Positions 23,041 to 35,069 of a stretch of 64,000 bases of DNA are shown in pieces. The notes beneath the pieces were generated by a model that was given only the letters and a program-made list of their open reading frames with translations, was not told the DNA's origin and ran no database searches. Where the stretch lies: NCBI RefSeq assembly GCF_905163445.1, contig NC_053194.1, forward strand, positions 11,636,921 through 11,700,920, read 5' to 3'. Each line of letters begins with the position of its first letter. Position 1 is the stretch's first letter. A program made the translations under genes and the position numbers. The DNA is from Pararge aegeria (lineage: Eukaryota > Arthropoda > Insecta > Lepidoptera > Nymphalidae).

Positions 23041-23718
23041 CTGCCCTAATCCTGTTCCGTTATTTCCTTCTTTCTTTTTTGCACTGACGTAAAAGTTAGC
23101 TAGGCAGAGTTTGTCATGCCTCTAAAACGCTTAAACTAAAACAACCTAAGAATCTCACAAATACTCTGAAATGGTATACATTGTGTTTATTTATTTTTGA
23201 TGTTCCGAGGTGATAATTATATTCGTCAACCCAAGATGAAAGCTTCGAAGTCTTCTAACGCGTCCTTAAAAAATCAGCACAATGCAAGTTGGCATGTCTG
23301 AAGATGCCGTATTGCGGCTTCGCGGATATGCAATTTACAATGGACAAAAAAATAAGGGTGACAATGCCCGCGGCAGTTTTGGGGTGACGTTCATTTCACG
23401 CTATACATCTGAATAGGTGGATAAGTCTGGTCTCAGCCTAATACACTTATAGGGGAAACAGAGCAGACTCTTTAAGTTAATTGCTACGCTTATGGTTATT
23501 GGGAGTAATTCATTATTATTGATGTTTTGTGCTGTCAGCAACAGTGTACGGTTATGCAGATGACGTTTTTCTCTACCCTCATACTCTTTTGACTTATCAC
23601 ACGCTTGGTTTCTTCTATGGTGATACACTCGATTTATTTTTGCGTATTGGTATTGTGATTGTGAATGGTTTCGGTGTAGATTTACGTTAGATGTCTTTAT
23701 ATTACCCTTACTTGCCTT

Positions 23719-23897
23719 GAGTGGCGTGCATAGGCGGGATACACAGGGTATGCAGATGATACAAAATTAAGAAAATCTCCAGTTAGAGTTATAAATACTT
23801 ACTAATACAAGGGTAGGCTTTTTATAACTCGTACTGGAGATTTCCTTCATTTAATATCATCTGCATACCCTGTGCATACTCTCTATGCACGCCACTG
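23719..23897. mobile_element. Foldback hAT-like MITE, copy 2
   Basis: 179-bp element made almost wholly of inverted terminal repeats (left GTGGCGTGCATAGG, right CTATGCACGCCACTG) around a short centre. It is flanked by a perfect 8-bp duplication CTTGCCTT at 23711-23718 and 23898-23905. The 8-bp duplication and CAGTGGCG-type ends fit the hAT superfamily. Confidence 0.85.
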
Positions 23898-23909
23898 CTT
23901 GCCTTGCAT

Positions 23910-24032
23910 TAGTTTATTGTGAGCTTTTCCTTAGACCAGGGCCAGGGCCCTCTCGTTCACATTTTGTATGTAATTTACACATCCCAAGTGTTATTTATAT
24001 ATATATTTGAATAAAGAAATATTTGACTTTGT
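23910..24032 (+). mobile_element. LINE family H 3' end, fragment
   Basis: TTCCTTAGACCAGGGC, TTTTGTATGTAATTTACACA, TCCCAAGTGTTATTTAT and a final ATATTTGACTTTG match the end of LINE H; it lies right after the MITE. Confidence 0.65.
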
Positions 24033-25069
24033 CTGAAATAGACATTTTTTTAAACATTTGTGCTTGACTTTGTGGTTGCAACATTCAACACTGGTATATT
24101 AGTTTAAATACTAAATAACTTTCGATAAACTTTTATGTTCTATTTAACCCGTCGGGGGCTGAATTTTAAATATCTGTGTAAGAACAAGTATCTAGATGTG
24201 TTTTTTTATATTTTCAACCAAGAGCCAAAATACCATTTTCGTGGATTTTAATTGAAAGTTTTGTTGCGGACAAGTGCGAGTCGGATTCACGCACGAAGAG
24301 TTTCGTACATTATCTCATCATTATACATAGTTTCTTTTATGGATAGTGTTTACAAAATTGGAAACCTGATTTTTATTTTTTTAGCCACGTTTTATGGAAA
24401 TAACTTGAAAGTAACAGACCTTCATGCAAACTTTATTTTCCTGTTTTCCCTTACAGTTAGAATTAAGAAAACCTTTTCTTCACCTCCAGATTTCTCAAAG
24501 ATTGGATATTTGATTGGACATTGGATATAAGTATTTCAAATTATAGCAAGCCACTCGTGATTATGTCAGGATTCTACCGATACCACATTCATCTAAATAT
24601 GTGTAGGCGTTAAGAGGTTATGGTGGAATAAAGAAACACACATATATATACACCCATGCGCATTATTAAACATAGCACTTATTTTATGGAGTCGTTTGTA
24701 ATAAAAAAGAGATCAATTCGTGATCATAGTGATTTTCAAAGTAAGCAAAATAACTCGTAGCAATTACGATACTGACCCTATAATTTGAATCGATACCATA
24801 ATGTACTTACCGAACAATGGATGAACATATCAACATAATAATATTGAGCCGTGGCTTTGTTTAAAACGCCTGTGGCCGTCTTCCATAGAGCAATAATAGT
24901 GTAGACCAAGAACTGGTAACCGTGAGGCCAATGAGCAAATGTCACTTTTTATGATTACCAATAAATTATTTATTCTATAATTATAAAAATAAGAAAGTGT
25001 GTGTTATGGTTTTTTTATTTAAAATAGATGTAGTCTTGGTATTTTAAACTTTTATTCTGAAAAAGCACG
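24033..25069. other. Intergenic DNA, nothing recognised
   Basis: A 92-codon frame at 24252-24530 has low-complexity, Phe/Ile-rich composition typical of chance translation of AT-rich DNA. Confidence 0.5.
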
Positions 25070-25108
25070 TGGGCGTCATTTCGCGCAACAGCTAGTTCAG
25101 TGTAAACT
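25070..25108 (+). repeat. Helitron/RTE-like repeat terminus
   Basis: GGGCGTCATTTCGCGCAACA followed by GCTAGTTCA is a degenerate GCGGGCAACAGCTAGT terminus. Confidence 0.3.
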
Positions 25109-25204
25109 AACGATAATCCGCCATATCTGTTAGAAAGCGTAATCGTAATAAGTATTAAGCAGACTTTATTTTTTGGGATTGTGTGTTGCCAATTAGCAGA
25201 ATTT

Positions 25205-25385
25205 GCCTGGCCAACTGCCACGTCTGAGTGGTTCGTATGTTAAACTACGAATCACAAAGTCAAGGGTTCGATATTCGGGTCGGGTCGAAAACATGTATTG
25301 GTCAATACACGTTTTTGCGCCCGGAGTAAGAAAAAGGTATTGTGCCTCAGAGAACAGATGAGGCAGAATAAATAAATCACGATAC
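25205..25385 (+). mobile_element. tRNA-derived SINE, third family
   Basis: A tRNA-like head (CTGAGTGGTTCGTATGTTAA, AAGTCAAGGGTTCGATATTC) is followed by CGGGTCGAAAACATGTATTG and a tail ending AATAAATAAATC. The box B-like GGTTCGATA and anticodon-arm-like spacing support tRNA ancestry. It is not a functional tRNA gene because no acceptor stem is visible. Confidence 0.5.
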
Positions 25386-26479
25386 ATACTTTTTAATAAG
25401 TTTGGATAATAGAGGCATGGAGGTCACCTACTCTTATTCTAAGGATCATTTACTTATATTTGCAATCTAAGTAACCATTTTTGCAAATATAGCTCTTATT
25501 TGTAGAGCAATACAAATCTTTCATAACTAACTTTGAAGTCATTCAAGGCGATCATGCTAGGTTCTTAAAAATATTTTATGAAGAACTTTAAAATATGTTG
25601 GAACGTAATATTATTTTCAACCTAGACCAGGTGAAATGAAAGAAGTTGACAAGAAACTCTCGTCTTTATTCTGTTTAAGTAGCCACCACTTCGTCGTTCT
25701 ATACAAGTCTTTATAAAAAAGGGCATAAACATTTCGTATATTATCCCACTTCTGAACTGATGAATAAATAACTGTGGAGGTATTGTTGTTCTGTTTGAGT
25801 CTTTCTAAAGTATTATATTGTATTGCGAACGGTACTATAAAGATTTATGTTTTTTTTCATAAAAACATCATTTTTGATTTTATTTTCTATAATAAGTGCG
25901 TAGTGAGTTTATATGAAAATAGGGCACTTTAAATTCTAGTACCTACATGCCCTTTACAAAACTATTGAAAAACGTGAGTGTATTGACCTCTTTCAACCTC
26001 AAGAGCCTTTTACTTCGAATGACTGACCACTTTGATTGCCTGTAAACATGCGCCATCTGTTTTACATAGGTACCTGAACTACAATTTTGTAGTCTCAAAA
26101 TGGTGTACCTACCTAAAGTAACTAGAAATTTATTTTTAGACAAGTATTAGGTACCTACAATATTTTTGTAAAGTGGGTAAATAATTAAACTTTTGCTATA
26201 ACTTGTTATTTGCCAGATATTTTAACTAAATTGATTAGCTTTCTTACAGATGACGTACTAATAATATTTTTTATTTAATAAATTGAATATTTAGAAGAAT
26301 CAAAAAAAAAAAAATTGTTTAGTTGTGACATGTGGCTTCGCCCGCACAAGTTACGGGACGCAGCGTACTGCTGCAAGCCTAGTTTACAAACTTCCTAAAT
26401 AAATCGAATACCTTCAAATGAGATCTTAATAAGTAGAAGAGTTTTTGTGACAATGCTTTCGTCTGGGGAGGTATACCAC
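25386..26479. other. AT-rich intergenic DNA, nothing recognised
   Basis: Several poly-T and poly-A runs; no supported gene or repeat. Confidence 0.45.
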
Positions 26480-26610
26480 CATTGGCGTGCACTGAGTTTC
26501 TTACCAGGGTATGCATACAGCAGGAAAACTGCATAAAACGACAAAAATCCTCCTCTTTTACGAGTTATATATAACATTTAGGGTAGGCGGTGCTTTTGTG
26601 CATGCTTATT
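26480..26610. mobile_element. Partial MITE related to the foldback hAT-like family
   Basis: CATTGGCGTGCACTGAGTTT and CCAGGGTATGCATACAGCAG resemble the left end of the MITE at 44119; ACGAGTTATATATAAC lies in the centre. The right end (GTGCATGC near 26600) is poorly preserved and no target duplication was found. Confidence 0.4.
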
Positions 26611-26989
26611 TCTGCCGCAAATCGTTGCAATGGTTGTCAGACATGGAGCTTTACACCTAAGCCGCATGTTGATGAACAGATGATGACAGGGCGGCACTGA
26701 ATTGGCATTGCTTTGTTGCGGTGCGGCTTCAGATCTTAACTAACTCACCAAAAACAGTATGATAAACGCACTCTCTAGTAACTATAACTTACCTAACTAA
26801 CTCACTTACTAGAACTACCTACGACCAACTATAGCGAACTATATTCTTACTATTTTATTATTCTACTTAGTGTACAGGAATCGCGGCCGGGCCCGTACAC
26901 TTCTAGTATCTCGGCTTCGACCCTATTAGCGTTCAAAAGTACTCGCCACCAATTACCCTATTAACAAATGAAAAATAAATAAATAAATA

Positions 26990-27203
26990 AATATACTACG
27001 TCAATACACACATCGCCACCTAGCCCCAAAGGAAGCGTAGCTTGTGTTATGGGTACTAAGACGACTGATGAATATTTTTATGAATAATAGACAGACACTG
27101 AAAAACATTCATGTTCATCATATAAACAATTTCTATTGGGAATCAAACCCACGGCCTTGGACTCAGAAAGCTGGGTCCCTGTCGACTGCGCCAGTCGGCC
27201 GTC
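26990..27203 (-). mobile_element. tRNA-derived SINE family A, full-length copy
   Basis: Antisense AATATACTACGTCAATACAC, TAGCCCCAAAGGAAGCGTAG and CTGAAAAACATTCATGTTCA, with a head GACTGCGCCAGTCGGCCGTC. Internal deletion of about 35 bp near 27085. Confidence 0.8.
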
Positions 27204-27759
27204 AATCCCTTTAACTTTGTAATTATAAATTTATCTTTGGGATCATCCTTATCTTCATCGTTATCATTACCCACTTCCGTCCCTTCCATATCTGATTCTG
27301 GGAGGAGAATGATGGGCAGGTTTATTCCGTAGTCTGCTGTTCCGAAGACGCTGACCAAGTTCAAGAATAGTTAAGAGTTGTCTACCGCAGATTGAATTTG
27401 GTCCCCCTAAAAGTGACGTCAAATTTCTAACCTAAGCTATCACCGCTTATGCAATAGAGTACTAATGTTACTACAAAAGCAAGATTTCGTTTTGAAGTGA
27501 CCAAAGGTACACTCACAAAGCATAGACTTAAATTTTCCAAACGGTGAAGTATTTCATTTTCCATTGATCGTTTCGCGATCAAACTTGAATATAACTCGGA
27601 CTAATAGCCAAAACGTGACTGTAGTTAGGGGCCAATTTGCAAGAGGGCCTTAAGAATATATTCCATGGCTGGGGTCCGGATGGCGTTATGCAATTAAGAT
27701 TATTTTTAAAGAAAATGTTTGAAATTATTTATTTATTTATTTTATTTATTTGTGAACAA

Positions 27760-27835
27760 TAACAAAAAAATCGCTAATGAATGAAACGATGATCACTGTT
27801 AAAGTATGAAACTGAGTAACAGTGATCAGGCCCTG
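27760..27835 (+). repeat. Dispersed repeat F, copy 1
   Basis: ATGAAACGATGATCACTG, TTAAAGTATGAAACTGAG and TAACAGTGATCA are shared with 58375-58445. It sits immediately upstream of repeat J copy 2 but not of repeat J copy 1, so it is a separate element. Contains an interrupted inverted pair TGATCACTGTTA / TAACAGTGATCA. Confidence 0.6.
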
Positions 27836-27840
27836 ATAGA

Positions 27841-28290
27841 TCGATAAAGAAACAACAATTCCGACAATTCCGATATACTTACGTTTGGTGTAACGTTTAC
27901 CGTTCACGCATCACACGCATCAGAATCTCTCAAAAAGGATATTTTTTGCCGTTTTTTCACGAGATTCCAATATGAACGAAGACTAGCAAGATCGATTTAT
28001 CGCCTCCGAAACCCCCTGTATACTAAATTTTATGAAAATCGTTGGATCCGAGATTCCAATTATATATAAATACTAGCGTACCCAGCCCGCTTCAACGGGC
28101 TAGATTTTTCTTTATTTTATTATATTTTATTTATTTTATTTAAACAATAAATAAACTTACATCATTAAATTTTAAATTTAAGTCTCATAATATATTAAAT
28201 CATTTATTTCTCACCGTATTCATTCTCTTCTTTTTCTCTTCTCGAGCGGGTGAAGATCATAATCTGTAGATTATGATCTTCACCCGCTCG
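27841..28290 (+). repeat. Dispersed repeat J, copy 2, ending in a perfect hairpin
   Basis: Near-identical to 8215-8600 with small indels, including TCAGAATCTCTCAAAA, ATCGTTGGATCC and ACTAGCGTACCCAGCCCGCT. At its 3' side the shared CGAGCGGGTGAAGATCATAA (28243-28262) is followed by an exact inverted copy (28268-28290), absent from copy 1. Confidence 0.75.
28243..28290. repeat. Perfect inverted repeat, 23-bp arms, 2-nt loop
   Basis: CGAGCGGGTGAAGATCATAA plus TCT (28243-28265) is exactly inverted at 28268-28290 around GT. Only the left arm is ancestral, because repeat J copy 1 has CGAGCGGGTGAAGATCAT without the inverted partner. Confidence 0.9.
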
Positions 28291-29220
28291 ATTATATATA
28301 TAGATAGATAGATACAAGAATTGCTCGTTTAAAGATATAGGATAATATAAGAGATAATAAGATATGTAGAATAGTACTAGTAAGTACCTACCTACATATA
28401 TTATAAGAGCACTGATTTTTTCATGCATAACATAGTTTAATTCATTCAGCCTTGCCCGCCTTGCTTGCTTATCTTGAACGAGAGTCGGTTTTAATGCTGT
28501 TTATTTAAGAAAACAGCGGATGATGATGGTAAGAATTTTATTGTGACGCGCCAAGTTTGCATTCAATAAGTTTTCAAGACCAAATAAACAGATTCAGGAT
28601 ATAAAATAGTACCTACCTAATTTATGGAGATATTTCAGACAAGTTCAGCAAACCCTGTACCTGTTCATAGAAAGTTATACACTAAAATTTTATATAGTTA
28701 TCGTTAAGGAGTTTCAAATGGAAATCGAGCATCATAATTTACAAATTACTCTCTGTGTCCTTTAACTTCGTTGACCGTTTTTTTTTAATCTTGCGGAAAA
28801 CTTTCTTGTTCTCGATATAAAAAGTAATCCTATGTCCTTTCCTGGAATTTATTGCCACAGTTTACCATCAGATGTTATAACAGACAAACAAGAGTTACTT
28901 ATTTAAGAAATTGTAATATTAGTATAATATATTAAACAATGACACATCTGCGTGGCAAATTTTACGTACCTAATTTTACGTATTAAATAAAACACATTGC
29001 ATAAATATTTCAACATAAATTACATTATTAACACATTACATAGCCTGTATGGAATGAGTTAATATAATAAATTGTGTAAAAATATATTAATAAATTGTAG
29101 GAGAATATATCCTTCAAAATTGCTACTATTTGTACGTCCTAGAACAAAATAATGTCAAAATTATTTTAATGCTATTTTTATGCACAACTGAAAAATATTT
29201 GTAAGATAAACATAGATCTT
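28291..29220. other. AT-rich intergenic DNA, nothing recognised
   Basis: Starts with ATAGATAGATAGATA-type low complexity at 28299-28313; no ORF of note. Confidence 0.45.
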
Positions 29221-29325
29221 TTGTGTCTGGGTGTTTATCTGTATATTATAAGTAATTATTTGTATTATATTCATAAAAATATTCATCAGCTATCTTAGTA
29301 CCCATAACACAAGCTACGCTTATTA
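29221..29325 (+). mobile_element. tRNA-derived SINE family A, 3' fragment
   Basis: TGTCTGGGTGTTTATCTGTA, AATATTCATCAGCTATCTTA and CCCATAACACAAGCTACGCT match the body of SINE A; both the head and the 3' end are missing. Confidence 0.7.
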
Positions 29326-30004
29326 TTTAATTATAAAACTGAATGGATATCAACTTTAATGTTTTTGCTTTGCTCACCTTTACACAAGTTTATGATCACT
29401 TTTTTTTTTATTGATAAAGATAAGTTAAATTTTTTAAAAGTGATCGTGCTAAAAGAAACATTATACGAGTATAACAACTTATCATAAAATTAAATAAAAT
29501 GTCTAAGTAATAAAAAAAATCAAATTACAGTACCGACATTGCACAAGGTAGGTAAATAAAACAGTCGGTACAATGTTTTCACGTGTATAATCTGGCCATA
29601 ATAATAAGGGAATCTTTATGTTTATGGATTTTGAATAATCGGAATAAACTACTTTTATTGCTTCTCGCTCTTTAGGCGTAGTCGTGGTTTTTATTGACAC
29701 CTATAAAAATAAAAATAAACGGATAGATAAGCCAACAATAATGGTAGCCCATAAGGTTTAGGTTAAATGTTTGATTTTTTTAATTAATGTAAAACTTTAT
29801 TGGACTATCAAAAAGGTGTTTAATTTAGAATTGAAATATTAATTAAGTGTCGTGTCAACGGATAAAGAATTATTGGTGATATAAAATGTTCATCAGAGGT
29901 GTTCTCACCTTTGTGTATGTAAATTATTTATATTATTTTATTTACCTAATGTTATGTGAAGTTTATGTGAAGACTACCAACTCTTATTGGAGCAGCGTAG
30001 TTGG

Positions 30005-30105
30005 TCTATACTTTAATGGTCTCTCTTCTGTAAAAAACGAGGCCTTTGCCCAATGCCCAAGAGTGGGACGTTGGTAATCTACTGATGATGACTATGATGA
30101 CGAAG
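30005..30105 (+). mobile_element. LINE 3' tail fragment with GATGAT end
   Basis: CGAGGCCTTTGCCCAATGCC, AAGAGTGGGACGTTGGTAAT and CTGATGATGACTATGATGAC match the common lepidopteran LINE tail (of type GAGGCCTTTGCCCAGCAGTG then GATGATG). Confidence 0.6.
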
Positions 30106-30250
30106 TGAGGTTGGGGTAGATTTTAAATTAAAAGTTATCATCACACTCTTTGTAGGTGTTCAGGTAAGTTTCACAGCTTAATTTGCTATCATCCACAAAT
30201 ATAGGTAAATTTGCAGGGTGCAATGACAATGCCAATTTCTACAATCTACA

Positions 30251-30270
30251 TTGTATGGTATACCATACAA
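30251..30270. repeat. Perfect 20-bp palindrome
   Basis: TTGTATGGTATACCATACAA reads the same on both strands. No known binding site is recognised. Confidence 0.8.
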
Positions 30271-30667
30271 CATAGATATTCCGAAATGCATTCTCTATGC
30301 ACGTTTCACTCCGATACCGTAGCATGCTCAGGATATTACCCATCTCTGTAACCGAAAATTCTCTAGGTTGAATAAATAAATATTTTTATTATTGTATTAA
30401 ATAATTATGACCATGATTATGTTGCCTTTACAATGCACAGTTGCTAAGGCGCGGAGAAATTTATTTTTTTGATTAACTTATTATATACACGTATATATTT
30501 CATCTAATGATGAAAATGTTGTATGCCAATAAAGTTTCCAATGTTTATTGGCAAGTGAACGGAACAAATTCGTTTCATTTCAAAAGAAAAAGCAATTTAT
30601 TTGAAGTTAAATATATTACATTTAGTATAGATATATTATATTTTTTTTATATTATCTTTTTATATAA

Positions 30668-30895
30668 CATGCCGTGGGTTCGATTCCCACAACTGTACAA
30701 TATTTGTATGATGAACATGAATGTTTTTCAGTGTCTGGGTTTTCTCTATATATTATAAGTAGGTATTTATTTAGGTATATTATTCATAAAAAATGTTCAT
30801 CAGATATCTTAGTACTTATAACACAAGCTACGCTTACTTTGGGACTACTAGATGGCGATGTGTGTATTGTCGTAGTATATTAATTTATTTATTTG
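30668..30895 (+). mobile_element. tRNA-derived SINE family A, copy lacking the first part of the head
   Basis: GCCGTGGGTTCGATTCCCAC (box B), GATGAACATGAATGTTTTTC, AACACAAGCTACGCTTACTT and ATGTGTGTATTGTCGTAGTA, with an ATTT tail. Short open frames within it are not genes. Confidence 0.8.
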
Positions 30896-32035
30896 TATTA
30901 AAGAATGATACCTATAATTCAAAATTAATATAATACATCTGGTAAATTCTTAGCTATTCATCTTTTTGACATAAGGGGGGATTCGAAATTTAGAATAACA
31001 CATCCTCCCAAGACAAACTGTACTCAAGAATAACAGATGGTGTTTTTCGAAGATTATCACTTGAAAATGACTAATGATCCGTCGGATTCCATCCGTCTAA
31101 TTTCTATATGTTAATCGTACTCAATGCCTCTAACACTAATTTACACTATGTTTATTTTACAACAACCAATACAAAACACGAATCTCATAAAGTAGATTGT
31201 GTTCGATAATGATCATTCCTACGTATGAAATAAGACACGATGTTTTTGGAAATGCCAGCATAACATAATTGGTGGCAGAATAGATGTTCATACGTTACAC
31301 TGTCATCTCAGCTACGTTTGTGACAGGCGATTTAATTTTTCATCCTGATGAGAAGATTGTGTAAACAAAGGGTAAGAGTATTCCCACTATCAAAATACTT
31401 GTACCTACTAAGTATTTCGTCTGAATATTAAGCTGAAACTTGACTGCATCTAACTTTTTAATGAATTAAAGTTATCTTAATTCATATTAACGTTGTCACT
31501 TAGGTTCTTGTTGGTAGTCAATAGATAGTACCTATACGTTTTTTTTTATTATTGACTTGTTTATTGGAATAAAAAAGCAAAATAAAAAGCCCAAATAAAT
31601 AAACACATATTATAATTTTTTAAATTCATAAACTTTTTTTTTGATCCTAAACTGTCAAAAATGTTGCATTCAAACCTGTTCCGTAGTATCCGCCTGATTC
31701 ACGAACAGATAGACATACAAACATTCGAAAGAGGAGAAACTTCAAATGTTTTTTTTCTTCCCTCATTAAATTAATGACCAAAAAATATTCAATGAACAAA
31801 AATTTTATTTTATTTTATTTATTAGGGACAACAGACAGTCATGCACAAATATACTTACCAAATATACTTACCAAACATATATTAAAAAATAGGGCTATAC
31901 AGAAATTGAAAAAGAAATTTAAGTTATTACAAAAATAAAAAATAATTCATCAGTTACATTGCAAACAACTACTTACTCGTAATACTTACCCACTTATAAT
32001 TTAAATTTTTAATGGTGTAAAAAAATCGTTCAAAT
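30896..32035. other. AT-rich intergenic DNA, nothing recognised
   Basis: A short direct repeat ATATACTTACCAAA occurs twice near 31849-31875. No gene. Confidence 0.45.
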
Positions 32036-32103
32036 ATAGTTTATGCATTCCAAGTATAGGTCTATTTTGATAGTTTATGCATTCCAAGTATAGGTCTATT
32101 TTG
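32036..32103 (+). repeat. Tandem duplication of a 34-bp unit
   Basis: Two identical 34-bp copies (32036-32069 and 32070-32103) containing TTTATGCATTCCAAGTATAG. Exact identity implies a recent local duplication. Confidence 0.9.
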
Positions 32104-32720
32104 TGTATATGACAGAAAATCATTGTTTAGTTTTGTAATTTTTTTCAATAACTAAACTCACCTGTGTGTTTCATAAAATATTCTTAAATTGTTATTATCT
32201 TTCGAATTCAGTAAGCTAGCTCGTTAATTTTACGCATTCTAAGACATCCTTCGTCAAAAAATAAAAAAAAACAAAACCGTTATAAAAGATGTTTATATTA
32301 TGTTAAAAGAAAAATAACTTTTCCATATAAAGCGGAAGCAGGCCAATTTTTCGTAGCATAAAAGTCGGCTATATTTAAGAATGCATATTGTTTGTGAACG
32401 CCCCCGAGTACGGTGTGACACGGTGGGCCATTGCTGTGAAATTTAGGTCCTGTCTGTGAACATAATAATGTAGGAAGATTTGACAACGTATGACAACAAG
32501 TACGGAGCTGTTGTAACATCTTCTAAAACGTGTTCCAACAAAATTATTAATGGGACGGAAGGGTAGGTTCTATCCTATAGAGAATAATTGCAATACATCA
32601 GAACAATTGCAAATCACAAGTTTCGTCCATAATTACTCAGTAATCGACAAACAAAATTCAAACAGTTCTTGTTGCTAGTTAAAACTTATGCCTCTTAAAC
32701 ATGGTTAAAACATTATTTTA

Positions 32721-33000
32721 GGCCTAAAAGAAAAGCTAAGTGGCTTAGACAACAGGGCAAAAAAGAGGGTTATGCTGGGATTATCCGTGACATAGCTCAA
32801 CTACTTAAAAACTTGCATTGGCAATGGGCGGTAAACGTAGCTCAAAGGACTGATGCATGTATGTATTGTGCTCACAAAGTGGTGGAGCTGCGACTCCACA
32901 CCTGGAGACGTTAGGATACTAGGCTCTCAAAAAAGGTGGACAAGTGATATCCATACAGTCGCAGGGCGTTGCGGGTCCTACCTGGATAACTCAGAATAGC
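32721..33000 (+). pseudogene. Non-LTR reverse transcriptase C-terminal remnant
   Basis: One + frame reads IRDIAQLLKNLHWQWAVNVA followed by QRTD, then KVVELRLHTWRR and a stop. This matches the C-terminal WQWAGHIARRTD ... WRPRTGRR region of common arthropod endonuclease/reverse transcriptase LINE proteins. Stops and shifts mark it as dead. Confidence 0.65.
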
Positions 33001-34771
33001 TTAGTCTTTGGATATGATCTTCCATTTTCACTAAAGCAATGACAAATTATCAGTTAATGCTACAATAACTCAATTAGTTAGCTTGTAAGGTATCTAAATG
33101 GAACACAATAAGTTGTTAAGCGTAGGCCTTATGAAACAAGGTGAAAACTTTAGAATTTTTTGTATATTCTTCTGAAAATATAACTATCAAACACGAACTC
33201 TCAATCATTTTGATAATATCTTCTAAACTGCTCACTCTAAAAACAAAGATGAAGAGGCTACTTCATTCGGCCATTCCCTATCTTCAATCTATTGTGGTAC
33301 CCATCGATTAGGTTAATTGTCCGTTTTACAGTCACGTGATTCGATTAAAAGATCAAAGCTTGTTGTACATTTGATAACGTGAAGACTTGTCGCCAGCTGA
33401 CAAAAATAATGACTCGGAATAAACGTTTCAACCTAGACTCGGCCAGGCAAAATGGATTAGGCTCGGCTATTGGTTATATCTTGCTTTCATTTATCAATAT
33501 AACTAGCAATTTGGCGCAGTTAGAATCCCAGCTTAATTTTATAAAAAAGGGTATAAAAAGTTAAGAAATCTAGCGCTAAGATCCCCTGTAGACTTAAAAA
33601 CGGTGTGATAGTTTTTCTAAAAATCGATTGAGTCCTTTAGGCCACAATACCCTAGACTCTACCATATAAAAAGCTTATAAATTAAGCTTCCATCGAGGAT
33701 ATAGAATATATGTTTTGGAATCGAGACAAAAGTTAATACTACATTTGTAGTACATTATTGTTAACATCACATACAGTTTCGATTATAATTATTATCTTAG
33801 TCCTGATACGATTTATAATATTTGACTTTCAATACGTTAGTTCGAGCTACTCGACGGCATTTACCCACGCAGGTTCAGCACTTGACAAGGACTAATCGAG
33901 GCTTCTTTATGCTGCGAAAAAACTGAACCGATTTTAACGAAACTTATAACGAAAGTTAGGTAGAAGGTATCTTTTAAAGGTGTGTAAAAGAAACTGTAGG
34001 ATAACCAAAAAGTAAAAGAAAGCTTAAAGTTACAAGTCAGATAACTGCCAGAAAATAACATTATAAACAGATTGCTAAAAATACAAATCGTTACATAGAA
34101 AAGAAAATACAATACTGTCCCAACTCCCAACACGAATAGAATATGTTAGTGACAACTCAATTTGTGATATATCAAAAATATCAATAAAGGGAAAATAAAG
34201 TGAGATTTCCATGTTAGATATTATTATTTCATATGGATGTAGGCCACGTCCGCTCCTACTACCTTAGCGTAAAAGTTAGTATGTTCGACTACGGGCCGCA
34301 GGGTACATTCCTCAGTTACCGTCTTAAAGCGAAGATTTTTAACCAAAAAACTCGACTTTGCACACTGTCGCAACTAGGTCATATCATCCTCGCATACATA
34401 TTATGTACCTACATACGTATACAAAACAAATACGTACATTAGTAAATACTTAGACTTTTGAAAACCCTTTCGAAGTCGATTGAAACATAAGTTGAGCTGA
34501 TATTGAACAACACTCCAAAAATGCAAATCTTAAGAACTTAGATAACGCTTAGAGCCGATGAGCACACTGGAAGAAGATGAATTTGTAAAGCAAAAATACT
34601 TGCTAAACATTTTTTTGCTGTTAAATTAATAAGTTCCGGGCTTCTGTCTTTTCTATCATATAAAAATAATAAAAAGAGGGAACCTAACCTTAACCTTGGA
34701 ACAATAAGAAAAAGCATAAACCATTGTAAAGTTAAAGTTTATTTTTACTTCTAATATTAATATTATTACAG
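33001..34771. other. Intergenic DNA upstream of the candidate exon
   Basis: AACTGAACCGATTTTAACGA near 33918 resembles a motif common in insect non-autonomous repeats; otherwise only short frames. A CpG-richer patch at 34240-34330 was checked without a match. Confidence 0.4.
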
Positions 34772-35069
34772 TCCACTTTCTTTATAAATTTTTTTTTGTT
34801 TTAATATGTGCTTGCGTTCGCGCGATGACTGCTCGCAAACGAAAGTTTGCGAAGAGAATGCTTCGGGTGAGAAGGTACCGTCCATTAAGCGATTTCCATC
34901 GACGCCCCCGAAAGGAGCACGTTAACTTAAGAAGCATGTGGTGTCCCAGAAAACTATTTTGCAAGGCTTTTATCTCATTTTCACCCGAAGTAGAAAGTTT
35001 GGTGAAGTTTTTCAACACAACAGGTGTTCGAGATGTTGCATTATTAGCACCTTTTTTTAAAGGCTCATA
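34772..35069 (+). other. Candidate exon or unrecognised coding block upstream of the Toll gene
   Basis: An open, GC-richer stretch bounded by splice-site-like signals: ATTATTACAG ending at 34771 (acceptor) and GTAAGT at 35070 (donor). One + frame is open from 34774 to the TAG at 35068-35070, including an 81-codon ATG frame from 34825 with a very basic N-terminus (MTARKRKFAKRM) and a less basic second half. The minus strand is also open for 78 codons (34782-35018), so strand is not certain. I recognise no protein family. It could be a 5' exon, a separate small gene or an old repeat remnant. Confidence 0.2.

Noticed and set aside
25205..25290. Possible tRNA gene (box B-like GGTTCGATA)
   Set aside because: No acceptor stem pairing or complete cloverleaf; the following sequence looks like a SINE body.
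27772..27829. TGATCACTGTTA / TAACAGTGATCA as a structured RNA or operator
   Set aside because: It belongs to repeat F, which recurs at 58375, so the pairing is more likely a feature of that element.
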